A program made the translations under genes and the position numbers. Positions 47,785 through 58,579 of a stretch of 64,000 nt of DNA are shown here, one piece after another; position 1 is the stretch's first letter, and every line of letters begins with the position of its first letter. The notes below the pieces were generated by a model. It was not told the DNA's origin, did no database searches, and saw only the letters and a program-made list of their open reading frames with translations. Source of the stretch: Mesorhabditis belari (Eukaryota > Nematoda > Chromadorea > Rhabditida > Rhabditidae); the NCBI GenBank assembly GCA_958450365.1, contig CAUEEP010000741.1, positions 938,001 to 1,002,000 on the forward strand, given 5' to 3'.

Positions 47785-49245
47785 TCTACTTTTTCTTGTC
47801 AATTCCTTCCAAGTTAGCTAACCAACTTAGTATTTTCTGAACCGGGTACTAGATTAATGAAACAAATATTAGTAATAGGTTATCCCATAAAAATCGAGAG
47901 ATTTTTGTTTTGATCAATGCTCGCTCACAACACTACGTTTTGTATTTTTCTTTTTTTTCTTTTTCATGCTAAAACTTTCTTGCATTAACATTCATTTTTT
48001 AGGGATCGACACGAAAAGAGAGTTGTAGTCGATCGAATGAAGCCAACTCGATTTTTTGTTTTGATCAATGCTCGCTCACAACACAACGTTTTGTATTTAT
48101 TTTTTTCCTTTTTTATCTTAAACTTTCTTCTTTCTTGCACTAAAATTCATTTTTTGAAAGAAGCCAACTCGAGAAGAAATCCACGCTCAACTGCTCCAAC
48201 GATTTTCAAGAGGAATTTCAGTGGCCAAAGCAGCACGAGAAATCAATGAATTTTATGGCAACATAATCGTTGGAACAAGTACTGCACAGAAATGGTTTCA
48301 TAAATTCAAGATGGGTAACACGACGATCAAACGGAAGAGGGGAAGCGGCCGACCCCGAAAAGTCAATTGATCGATTCTGAGGCGCCGACTCCTGCGAAAT
48401 CCCGATGGATCAACCCGAAAATTGGCTGAACGTTACTGTGGACAAATGACTGTGTGGCAATGGCTGCGAAAAGTGGGAAAATTTGAAGACAAGAACAACA
48501 AATCCCATACGAAATGTCGGAAACAATCCAAGCCAAAAGAAAGCAGACATGCCACCACTTGTGGAGCGAATATCGGCATGGTCGGCTTCCTCTTTCAAAC
48601 ATAACTCATGATCAAACGTGCGTTTTCTACGATGGTCGAGTGTTACAACGGCAGTGGTTGAAGAAAGGGCAAGTAGGTAAAATGATGCCAAAACGGAACA
48701 CCCACGGAAAGAGGCGAATCTTGTGTATCTAGTGGTGTTCGACAGGCGTCCTTTTCTAGAAACTTCTCAAACCCTGGCAAAATTTCAACACCGATATTTA
48801 TCTATATCATATGAAAAAATCAAACAAAGAGTCGGAAGGTTGCTGTATGAAAACAAATGGAACGGCCCCGTTTTCGTTCTTCAGGATGGCGCAAGCTCCC
48901 ACAAATCAAAAAGATCGATCGATTTTGTGAAGGACAACCAAGGATTGTTACGTGGTAAAAAGTTCAAGGATGAGAGCGAACTCTCGAGGATGGTTTGGAC
49001 GACTATTTTCGCTCTCGCCCCCTTAGGTTTTACGAACGAGTTTCACAAATTTTTTTCGACTTCGATCCCAAAAACCTTTCAGTTTTTCCCTACATTTTGC
49101 TTTCCTTGCATGGAAATTTTGTGTTAAGAACAACAGCCTTACTGACAAGAGAATTACATCTTAAAGTTTTCATTGACAATTTATTTTTAGATTTGAAAAC
49201 TAGTGTTCGATGATTCTCTGGAATGTTTGTATGAATGCTATTCTT
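47785..49245 (+). mobile_element. Insertion in right arm with a 155-bp direct repeat and mariner relic
   Basis: Present only in the right arm. It begins with a tandem pair (about 47,890-48,000 and 48,050-48,160) sharing GTTTTGATCAATGCTCGCTC. Between them GGATCGACACGAAAAGAGAG encodes DRHEKRVVVDR, similar to exon 2 of the peptide gene at 44,329. The mariner transposase relic follows. Confidence 0.7.
48163..49010 (+). pseudogene. Mariner transposase pseudogene
   Basis: Frames in order: QLLQRFSRGISVAKAAREIN, TAQKWFHKFKMGN, KRGSGRPRKV then TGA, TRKLAERYCG, CVFYDGRVLQRQWLKKGQ (first catalytic block, Y(D)xxRxxRQW), a TAG in WW, then GPVFVLQDGASSHKSK (second catalytic Asp block). Stops and frameshifts disable it. 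It differs in sequence from the mariner relics at 11-14 kb, so it is another subfamily. Confidence 0.8.
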
Positions 49246-49311
49246 CGAATTGACAAAAGAATTCTTCTCAATGACTTCCTTTAAAGAAGCAAAATATTTA
49301 TGAAATCAAAA

Positions 49312-51982
49312 TTATTCGAGTCCGGCATTCTGCAATGTTCTCTGAATGATGTGATCCATTGAACAATCAATTATATTTTTGATCTGTTGAGTATCGGTAG
49401 CAGTCGTTTCATAGACATAAAGTGCTTGTTTTGGATGACCCATTTTTCGTCGATAGATCCTTTCAATGTACTCAGTAGCATCTTCTAACGAGTCATCGCC
49501 TAAAGGTTTCTTTGTCTTTATTTGAACAATCTCTTCTCTATTATTTAGTATGGAAAACGTTAGCTTTTAGGCACATTTAAGGCCATTTACAAGCTGATTA
49601 CTTGAATGCGGAAAAACTCATTTTAGCAAACCACATTTTTTCTTTCAAACTTTCAAATAACTTCTCGCAAACTCGATATTTTATTTGTTTGACAATTTAG
49701 AATTTACAGTAGAGGAATTACTTTAGGAGAGCAAAAAATTACTGTAGAAAAATTTTGGCGTTGACTGGGATCAGTTTCACTACAATTAGTTCCGTAGTTT
49801 GCTCTTGAAGACTACAATTAGTTCCGTAGTTTGCTCTTGAAGACAGTTGGCTCCCTGTTTTTTGTCTTAAAAAGCACCTTTTGCGCTTTTTTTATGAGAA
49901 CTACTGGCCTTAAATTACAGTCAAACCTCGATTTAACGAAGTCAATTTTTGGTCCCATGAAAGCTGTTTACCTTATAAAGACGTACGATTTAACGATGGA
50001 GAATCCCGGTCCCTTGAGAATCGTTAAATCGAGGTTTGACTGTGCTACCACTCACAATTCATTTTCTCAAAATACTAAATCCGAAATCAGATCGGAAAAT
50101 AGTAAAGAAAAGTTATGGTATTTAAAAGTTTTTCGAGCGACAATCACTTCGAAAGAGTACCAAATAAAAGATTTGACAAGCACAATACTTGCTAATTTGA
50201 AAAAGTGTTTGCGCTTACCCAAAAAGTTCGGGTAGATGTTTCTCAACGGGTAAACGCTTAACTTTGCCTCAAAAATGTCATATTTGTTCATAAATAGGAC
50301 AACCGAACAATGGCGGAAGTGAACGTTCCCGACCACTTCTTTGAACATCTGAAAAGAGATCAAGGGGTTGATTCAAAATTTCTAAAGTTTTTAAAAAGAA
50401 AAAGAAATTAAAGAAATTAAAATTATATTTCTCGTTTCTGACACTATTTTTCATTGTCTTGATTCCCCCACCAATGACTCCTCTTCTGGATCTCTTAAGT
50501 CATAGTCAGAGATGGAAATGATAAAAACGATCAACAGAACATCATCAAAACAGTGAATCCATTTCCTTCTCTCCGTTCTCAATCCACCAATGTCCGCAAT
50601 TCTGAACGAGAACGATTTCTTACAAGTAACGTATGTAACTCACAAAAACTTGAAACTTCTAGAAAAGAACTCGATTTGATTGATGCCGGTCGTTCGACAA
50701 CGACAATGAATGATGTCCTCATTTAATGGCTCGTACTCATCCAAAGAGATACGATCAAGGGAATCGAGAAAACTGAAAAGATCAAAAATAAGAGGAGATC
50801 CTTTATTTAAATCTTCATCTTCCTTAGAACCATCTTTCCTTGCACAAGAGCGGTAAAAAACGACGGTAAATCACCGGCAAACATGGGATTCTACAATATT
50901 TTAAGGCTTTCTAGAAGCTTCCAGAAAAAAGATTTCTACTAAAGCGACTTCTAAAAGTTTTTACAAAGTGGATCTCTGGAAAGAAATAACATCCTAAGCC
51001 CAAATTTAGATTAAACATGTTTTAAGGATCACTTACTATTTGGCCGAATCGAGCAACTCGTAGGAGAATCGCTTCTCATAGATTTCCTGCACACTCTTGC
51101 TTCCCCAAATCCGACTCATGATTCGAGAGATCGATTTCGTGAACGACCACTAGAAAAACTGATTTTTGTTCTTAAGATAAAACTTTTAGTTTTTACCTCC
51201 TCTTTCTCGTAATTTGTTGAAACACTCTCACGAAATTCAATGAATTGACAAATGTCTTCCTGGAAAGATCCGTGAACAAATTGGCCACGATAAAAAATTT
51301 ACTTCAATATCAGTTTGTGGAGCCAATTGAAATATCCTCAATGCCTCGATCAGCTGAAAGAGCGAATCGACGGTGTTGTTTCGGATGTGGTGACGATACT
51401 TTGCGAGATCCTCTTGAGTAAAGCCTTTTGAGTGAAGAATGCTGGAATTGGGATCGAATATATTGTTATGCTAAAACTTTAGATTCTTGTTGTTCGGCAT
51501 AGCAACTTTGAACAAAGATTCCTTCTTGAAATGAAATACATTTGCTATAAATGAAAGCGTGATAATATTCAAATTTGCTTAATTCTTCCCAACTTCTTTT
51601 CGAAAACTGATCAAAATTTCTTCATCTTAAATTTAAACATCATTTTTAACAAGTATTCTGAGTAAATAAATGTATTTTTTTAAAACTCCAGCCACCCCAT
51701 TTGATTGAAAACTGTCGTCTTTCCGCTGTTCTCCCCTCCCAATAGAAGAATCTTTATCGTATTCTCTTCTTTCTTCCAATCCTTCCAGTTTTCTTGATCA
51801 ATATGCTTTGAACGTTGAGCATCGAGAGCCTAATAACGTTTTTAAACAAATTTTGGCAAGCTTGAGATGAAATTAATAAATGCAAACAGCAAGCAGGTAA
51901 AGATTTAGTAGCAGAGAGTAACTCAATCGTAAAATAAGCCATTCTTTCTCACCTCTTGACTTTTAACAGCACCTTTTCCCAT
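49312..51982 (-). CDS. Divergent G protein alpha subunit, copy B
   Basis: Minus-strand exons 51982-51953, 51829-51696, 51441-51303, 51259-51197, 51149-51037, 50772-50644, 50601-50472, 50348-50219 and 49535-49312 have exactly the same lengths as copy A and give 363 aa with no stop. Differences are scattered missense changes: near residue 117 Cys to Tyr, around IMGRIW Gly to Ser, VQK to VQE, FFYKKCKF to FFSRSFKF, and a changed C-terminus (LQNAGLE for LQDTGMI). The last residues of G-alpha contact receptors, so coupling could differ. The P-loop, switch-I Arg, NKYD and TTATDT are kept, and the switch-II Leu (codon 50,582-50,580) is shared. Frame conservation with amino-acid change suggests both copies are or were under selection. 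Confidence 0.85.
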
Positions 51983-52159
51983 TCAATAGAAATAAGTGAT
52001 CCAAGAAAGGAGTTTAACCAACTTTATTACAAGAATTTCATTTTAAACAAATTTGTAGCGTTTAATGGTCATTTTAACTCATGATTTTTTGTGTAATTAC
52101 TGGAAGCTCCCGGGGCAACCAAAAGGGTCCTTCTGATTGGAAAGAGCTATTCCGTCAAA

Positions 52160-52870
52160 AGAAAGCGCCAAAAAATTGCTCCGCCTAACGGGAGCTTATT
52201 TTAAAATTAGATCAACTGGATGAGTCGATTTATTCATGACTGTAGCTCATTGTCAATTAGAAATAAGATTTAATTAGTTTGATACTGTAGCTTTTAGCCA
52301 AAAAACGGTACTTGACATGAATTCTAACATAAACCCTGAAAGTTTTAAATTTATGCTGGACTGCTAAACAATATTCAACAAGAAAAAGCAAAAAGACATG
52401 AAGATATTTTATTTTGCTTGGAACTTTTTAAAAACAGACTTTAAAAATTTGATCACAAGTTCTTCAACGTTTCACCAATCCGCGAGCTTCTTACAAATAA
52501 ATCGAGTCACTTCAAAGCTGGTAAACTTCAAGGTTTGTCGCATTTTGCAAGAACAGGGTCATCGCTGCACATCGATTATTTTTTTTAATCAAATTGATTA
52601 CTTAAAGCACCCGTTATGGCGGGATATCTGCTTGCACTTATTGGTTCGCCGCCAAAATAATCAACTCAAGTCCCATGACTACAACTTCCCGTTCCAAGCG
52701 TCCCGTTGCCCACCAAATGTTGTGCACTGCATATTGTTTCGTAGATACGTAGATTTGCCTTTGAGATATGCACGCTTATAAATGTCGGCCAAAGCATGTG
52801 CACTAACCCAATAAAATTAGATCAGATCAAATTTGATCAAATTAGGGTATTCCTTTCACACAAGAGGCAA
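52160..52870. other. Intergenic, one unassigned ORF
   Basis: A plus-strand ORF (52,398-52,781, 127 aa) starts with a moderately hydrophobic stretch, but has no known motif or splice support. Confidence 0.4.
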
Positions 52871-53503
52871 TCAAATCTTGAATTTCGAGTGATGATTAGA
52901 CCAAATTTTTGGTCTAATCATGCGATAACTGGCGGAGCGATGAGATTGCACAGTGTGAAGACAAAATAGATGATCGACAGGCTGAAATCGATCTTTAACA
53001 TCAAAAGATTTACGTTGATTTTCGTCCATTATCGTCAATTCTTCTCGACTCAACCTGTGATTCCCGTGCTCTGATCGGCCAAACTTCGAAGCACGGCTTC
53101 GAAGTTTGACCAAAGTAAAGGATGTTACGCTCGCAACATCCTTTACTTTGTCGCCTCGTTTCCTTGCTTCCATAATCTTTTCTTTGTCGGGAGTGGTCAG
53201 ATAGGCTCCAGGCATCACTAGAATTAAAAAATAATAAAACATTGTTATGTGAAAAATAACGAAACAACAGCAAGAAAATAAAAAGTTGAAAAGGGGTAAA
53301 GACTTTTGTCCACCTTTTTTTGTTAACGTCGTTCTTTGTTGCCTAAAATAAATCGTTGTTTCTTTTGGTTATGGGATATAAAAACTAGAGTAAAAATGCT
53401 ACAAAATACTTTGAAAACAATTTTTAAAACTTGTTAAAAAGTTGAAAAATTTTGCGTTTTAAAAGCTGACCTCGGTAGGGGTAAAGACTTTTGTCCATGA
53501 CTG
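52871..53503 (-). mobile_element. Tc1-like element, 5' part
   Basis: The terminal sequence on the minus strand begins CAGTCATGGACAAAAGTCTT at 53,503, typical of Tc1 elements; GGACAAAAGTCTTTACCCC recurs at about 53,296-53,318. The transposase start at 53,215 reads MPGAYLTTPDKEKIMEARKR, with GDKVKDVA helix-turn-helix-like residues, then shifts frame. No catalytic part and no second end are recognised. Confidence 0.6.
53080..53150. repeat. Two adjacent perfect hairpins
   Basis: CAAACTTCGAAGC (53,080-53,092) pairs perfectly with 53,096-53,108 across a 3-base loop. CAAAGTAAAGGATGTT (53,111-53,126) pairs perfectly with 53,135-53,150 across an 8-base loop. They lie in the Tc1-like coding remnant where its frame changes. 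Confidence 0.9.
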
Positions 53504-53599
53504 TATTTGTGGTTGCTTTGAAAGCTCCAATGTTTAAGCCTAGCTTAAAATGGTAGATTGGCTAATTTATCAAAGTTAATTCTGTTAGGTGATTTCCCC

Positions 53600-55800
53600 A
53601 TTCTACATGCTTAAATTTAGTTACTTGCCTATTGTGAAAGAAATTGGCTATGTCTATCGACTTGAAAACAAGGAATGGATCGATCTCACACAGGAGGCAA
53701 TTTAGATCTTCATTTTCTACGATAACCAGCAAAAAGAGGATCAGTACAGGATGCTTGCATATGCTGGAACACATGTATGGTTGCTTTTATGAATGTTGTG
53801 ACGAGCTTGTGTTTCAACCGATTTTTCCGATGACTTCTCTAAGCGCAAATTGGAAATTCGCATGTGCCAGCCAGAAATTCATCTCACTTAACACTGGAGA
53901 ACGAACTTTTGGATTTGGGTTCAATCATCCAAAAGATGGAAAAGCGGTTGTGTTTAGTTATTATGTTTATTAATTATTCCGGTTTAGTTTGCGATGCAAT
54001 TAGCAGCTGTTTACTCGGTTATGCAAGGAAATGAGGCAACGCAAGAAAAGCTAAAGGACGACTTGCTGATCTAGCAGTTAGCAAGGTTTTTTGAACTTTT
54101 GGATTGTTTTTGTTGCAAAGTTTAGATCCAAGCTGCACTTGCCAACCAGGAGTGTTTTGATCGAACTGCCATCAATTTGTTAGCCGGATACAAGGATCAT
54201 TTCAAGGTATTACTTCAATGTAAATATTTAATAGGTTTTATTTATGTCGCTCAAAATCGACCAACAAATAAAGCAACTTTGGGAAAAATGAAAGAAGAAA
54301 AGGATTACACTTTCTGGCCAGAAGATTCCCCAGCAGGGGGAGATGCAAACTTGCTCAAGCAAAGTCTAACTGCGCAGGTTGGGTTGTTTATTGATATAAG
54401 AAGTAGCTCGAGTTTAGGAACAACAACGACACATGATAGAAAGAAAAGAGAGAAAGCAAGCTAGGATATCCTAGGGAGCAGATCAATTTTTTCAACAATC
54501 AAAACAAGGGATTCGAACAAAGTGGAATCTAACGCGAACATGTGCCGCCTAATCTTATGGTATTAACTTTTAATTTTGTATTCTTAATTTTCAAGGTTAG
54601 TTATCACAACGGCGGCACAGCTACAGTGATATACCGCATCAAAACGTTGGAAGTGCTGGAGGGGCCATGAACATTCAATCACCTCGCTCATTTACACAAA
54701 TGGATACCATACATCGAGCAAATATCAATAATGAGCCATTAAGCATACTGGCTTAGTCGCAACAAGAAGTCGGGCGCTCTCGTCTGCAAAGCTTGCCTAC
54801 AAAGGAACAACTTGAGTATGGACCTGGATTACTCGCAAGAAGGGATCTCGCCAAACAAACATTTGCTGTTTCAACGGTTTTTTTATGATCTTTCTCATCA
54901 AAGACTCTTTCAGCTCTCTGATTTGGCACAAACTTCTTTCTCATCACCAGCGGTTGCCACTAGTGGGGATGCCATGCCCGATTTGCAACGTCAGCAGTTA
55001 CAGATCGTATGTTACATCTTTGGAATCTTTACAAGTTTTCTTTTAGATGAATGCCATACAGCAAGGCTATGGAATGCAAGGTTTAGTCGGGATGGCCGAT
55101 CACTCGAATTTTCATCTTCCAGGAATGCCAATACCTGCAAGAATTGCAGGTTTTTTCTGAATTTTGATGTAAAATTTTCAAGATTTAGAGTTGTTTTCGC
55201 CACCTTCAAGTATTCAATCAACAACCAATAATGGCCGTTCAAAGAGCAGCGTGGGAGCTACCACTACGGTTAGTTGGATTGAAAAATGTGTTTTATTAGA
55301 TTTTATTCGACTTTTAGGGTAGTGGATACAACTTCTCGCCTTCGCTGACGTTCTGACGTTTTTGCAGACAATCAACCTACGGATAGTCATGCTTCAAGGT
55401 TCAAGTATTCTCAGGTCTGTTGAATTGTACTTCTGATCAATCTCATAATGTTCAGGGTCTTGGATCGCCTTATTCACCGTCACTCTCGTCGGACGCTTCT
55501 TCAAATCCTTACTTGAACGCTCAGATGCCCCATCCGAACAATATGGAGGTTGAGTTTTCATCTAGTTGGTTGTTGATTTGATTTATTTAGCATATCGGAT
55601 CGCCAGCTTCTCCATCACTCTCATTAGAAGCTCTTCTTAGTCCATTCTCACCGCTGCCACAACACAAGTTCGATGAAGATCATGTAAAAACTAAAAAAGA
55701 CAGACAACTCGAACTTTCCTTGTTTTAGATTTCAGGCTTTGATCGATTGTCAATGAATGTTCAAGCAATCGGTGCTCATCAAGTACCCAAGGTGCATCAT
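53600..55800 (+). pseudogene. Multi-exon gene with EVH1-like start, apparently disrupted
   Basis: Pieces: VKEIGYVYRLENKEWIDLTQ, a TAG, IFIFYDNQQKEDQYRMLAYA, then in another frame TSLSANWKFACASQKFISLN and GERTFGFGFNHPKDGKAVVF followed by an exon with FAMQLAAVYSVMQ. The order (Trp strand, YYDNQQ strand, SQKF, FGFGF, FA...V) resembles an EVH1/WH1 domain as in Ena/VASP or Homer, which binds proline-rich ligands. Later exons (54,130-54,205; 54,250-54,378; 54,605-54,870; 55,440-55,550; 55,590-55,683; 55,730-55,800) are Gln/Asn/Ser/Pro-rich, e.g. GLGSPYSPSLSSDASS and SPASPSLSLEALLSPFSPLP. In-frame stops and a frameshift suggest decay, but wrong exon calls by eye are possible. Whether all pieces belong to one gene is not certain. 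Confidence 0.4.
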
Positions 55801-55834
55801 ACTTTCTTGTGATGCGCAAACTCTTATTTGAACA

Positions 55835-55895
55835 ACACCCACACGACGTCATCGACTCCATCAACAATGGCGACATCGAGACCCCAGCTGAATAG
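55835..55895 (+). pseudogene. Ribosomal protein uL11 (rpl-12) fragment C
   Basis: Only the last codons remain ([15 protein letters not shown], then TPAE and TAG), directly upstream of the unknown gene as in blocks A and B. The junction with unrelated sequence is at about 55,834. Confidence 0.85.
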
Positions 55896-55995
55896 ATTCA
55901 ATTTTTATGTTGTCATGGTTTCGTTGATCGTTTTTGTTTTTCATTGACCTGTTATTATGTTTTTTCTTTGGTTTTCGTCTTAGCTTCCATTCTTT

Positions 55996-55997
55996 AG
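55996..55997 (+). promoter_or_regulatory. Likely trans-splice acceptor
   Basis: A polypyrimidine stretch ending CCATTCTTTAG lies 10 bases before the ATG at 56,008. No 5' coding exon fits in front, so this AG is a good candidate for spliced-leader addition. The same site is present in copies A and B. Confidence 0.45.
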
Positions 55998-56007
55998 TTG
56001 CGACGTA

Positions 56008-57323
56008 ATGACACCTCAATTGCGTTTCTCAAAGGATTTTGATTCTTTCACGGTGGAACCGGATCATTTGGACGTGGTCTATGGCGAAAAGACTTTTCGT
56101 CTTGCTTACCCGATCAACGGAGAAAGGAAATTCTCGGTCGAGGCTTGGGGCAACACGAAGATTCTGTTGCCGGAAATGTTGCTTGAGGTCTCTTTTTATT
56201 TCATCATTTCATAATTCAATTTCTCAATATCATACTAGAATAATTATGCTTAAGCTGCAAATCCTTTTCATGATCTAGGTTAAATAAAGCTATTCGAGAA
56301 ATAATATCATCATTATAAGCTTTTAGTGCTACAATCGAGATATTTCTCATGGAATACCTGTAAATGTCGAGGCTGGATTTGAAGATGTGCTGATATTGGG
56401 TCGATTTGTCGAGAAACTTGCAAGTATTGCTGGCTATCAGCAGGTTCAGTTTTGAAATTTTTTACGAGTGAAAGTTCTTAGCTTGTGCTGATTTAATTCA
56501 TTAAGTTGAGATTTTAAGTATGAATTTTTACGAGAATTCAAGCAATCAGTTTTAGGTACGTGTTGACGAAGACAATTTATCGGCAAATACGTCATGTGGT
56601 TCGGAATACGAGGATGAAATTGACGGGGAGATCGATTGTCTTTGTTGGCAATCTAAAGCAAAAAAGGTCAGTTTATAGATCTCCTATTATTCTTATATTG
56701 TCATTAGCTGATTGAAATGAAACATTGCGAGAACCTATAAAGTGCACACCACAACAACAGTTAACTGAAATATTGCTCATTTTCTTTTTTGATGTTGATT
56801 TATTTTTTATTTCTTCCTTTAGGTGAATCTGCATCGGACTCGTCCAATCTTGATGTTTGTCGAAGATAAGGTCCTCCCTCTCGGCTTTTCCTTCCCTGGC
56901 GGCAGTGCCGGATATTTCGAGATCACTCAAACTCCAGGCGACACCCACTATCGATTCGCCTATATGCCGGGTCTGAATCGCAAGTATGAATTAGAGCCGG
57001 AAGACTTCGACCGCCGAGCAACGAGAAGAGCAACTTATCTCATGCATAATGTAATGTTACAGGTCGGGGGTTTTTTCTGATTGTAGTTATTCTATAGAAT
57101 TGATGGGATCCGATTTTTAAATTTAAAGCTAATGATTGTTGTACTTTAGAGTCCACCCAAACCAAACAATCAACGTGTGTTTAAACTGCGTAATGGAAGA
57201 CGCAGAGTTGCTGTGAGCCCGTTTGTGAATCTCGCCGAGGTCGATGTGTTCGTGGATTTGGGTGTATTCTCGGATGATGTTTTCCGTGGTGGCATTCGGA
57301 AGGATAATTTTACGCCAATTTAA
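56008..57323 (+). CDS. Unknown protein, 258 aa, only intact copy of three (copy C)
   Basis: Five exons, all phase 0: 56008-56187, 56372-56443, 56556-56666, 56823-57062 and 57150-57323, ending TAA. Residues 1-60 (start MTPQLRFSKDFDSFTVEPD) include GEKTFRLAYPINGERKFSVE. 61-84 is a short helix-like stretch (LILGRFVEKLASIAGYQQ). 85-121 is acidic (EYEDEIDGEID). 122-201 contains RPILMFVEDKVLPLGFSFPG and the beta-rich TPGDTHYRFAYMPGLNRKYE. 202-258 is basic then beta-like (GRRRVAVSPFVNLAEVDVFV). No signal peptide, membrane segment or known catalytic motif. I do not recognise the family. Two soluble beta-type halves joined by an acidic linker is the most I would infer. The gene is duplicated with a piece of uL11 in front; copies A and B are damaged. 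Confidence 0.7.
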
Positions 57324-57964
57324 CCAAGGTTTTTTTTAGGTTTCATCATTTGATTTTGGTTTAAGTAAAAAAGCTGGAGTGTGATATGTTAGATTCAAAT
57401 CAACTCCTCGGTTATGAGAGCATTAAAATCTTTAAAATTTACGAAAAATGCTTCTATGATATTAATTTTTTCAAAAAATTTAGATTTCGTTATGGTCAGC
57501 TTCATCGTTCAGAAAAATCTCAAACTATCTCAAAAATTAGTTGGCTTGTGTTGTAAATTAACGTATTTCAATCAATGTTTGTCTTTCCAAATCACTGTTC
57601 ATCTGAAGAAAAGTTTGTTACCTAGGCCGTCAAAGAATTGAATGAGCTATGAATTTTTTTCCTGCTATGATTTATGAATATAATGAAGACTAGAAAATGA
57701 TGTCAATTGTCAATTACTGAATTTTTGCTTGAATCACGAGAATCTTTGGGATGATGTTCTGCGGGAACTTGTAGGGGGTGCTAGCTGCAAACATCACGAT
57801 TGCTTGACCTAATCTAAAGAAAATTTTTAAGATAGTCTATCTAAAATTTTCACCTTTGACGGGGGAACCCGACCGCGAGACAATTCATTACCGCCAAACA
57901 CACACCGGGAAACACTGTCGTCACCTAAACATTGAGGTCTTACGAACAGTTTTACTTTTACCAA

Positions 57965-58575
57965 CCTGTTGAGGAGTTAAATGTTCTTGTGAAGTAAAAA
58001 CGTGAACTTGCTCCGGAACGGTTGGAATTAGCCCAGTTCTTCGGGTTATCTAAAAACATTGTAAAGTGCAAAGTAAGAAACACACCTCTAGAGCGCTTTC
58101 AAAGTCGGCTTGTTGACATTTAATCAGCAGGAATTGAATTGATTGACGAAGGTCTTCAGAGCCAGCGAAAATCTTGGCAGGAAAAAACTTCCGGGTGATG
58201 CTCGTGCACAAGTAAATATTTAAGCGGTACCTTTTAATAATTGTTTTTTAGCAAAGCTATCTGTTTGGGAAACATGGGATCATCTTTGGCGGAGCTCCAA
58301 ACATTTCACAAGCTGCTGCCGTGGAAAAAGTCGTGGTACCCGATGGTAAGAATAACTTGCTAAGATCCGGTTTCAATAATTCTGTTTAGACGAAAAGGCC
58401 ATAAACGACTTAACAGATCGAGTGCGTCTTGAAGCTGAGCGGGCTTTTTTCAATCAGGTATGTTGAATTATATAAATAAATCGTCAAGTTCCAGGCGCTT
58501 CTCAACCGGTCCCATCCATCATTTCATAGTGTTCGTCCTCTCCCTGGTTCGACCCCCACCGCCGGCAACTTTTGA
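57965..58575 (+). CDS. 3' exons of an unidentified gene
   Basis: After a stretch with KRELAPERLELAQFFGLSKN (preceded by an in-frame TAA near 57,995) and donor GTAAGA, clean exons follow: 58,254-58,344 with SYLFGKHGIIFGGAPNISQA, a short exon with INDLTDRVRLEAERAFFNQ ending 58,456, and a last exon from 58,492 with ALLNRSHPSFHSVRPLPGST, ending TAGNF and TGA at 58,573-58,575. The splice sites agree in phase. The ERLELAQFFGLSKN part faintly recalls homeodomain helices 2-3, but the WFQNRR core is absent. These may be the continuation of the gene left of block C. Confidence 0.4.
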
Positions 58576-58579
58576 CGGT

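Larger units (their letters stand above)
47500..52152 (-). repeat. Right arm of large inverted duplication
   Basis: Reverse-complement copy of 3,572-6,776. It begins directly where block B ends, and carries an insertion of about 1.4 kb (about 47,785-49,245) absent from the left arm. Otherwise it is collinear with the left arm, including introns. Confidence 0.9.

Noticed and set aside
49831..50235. 134-aa plus ORF over the right arm
   Set aside because: Antisense of a G-alpha intron and exon; a similar shadow exists in the left arm at 5,544-5,957.
57965..58070. Homeodomain in ERLELAQFFGLSKN
   Set aside because: The diagnostic WFQNRR helix is absent, and an in-frame stop precedes it.
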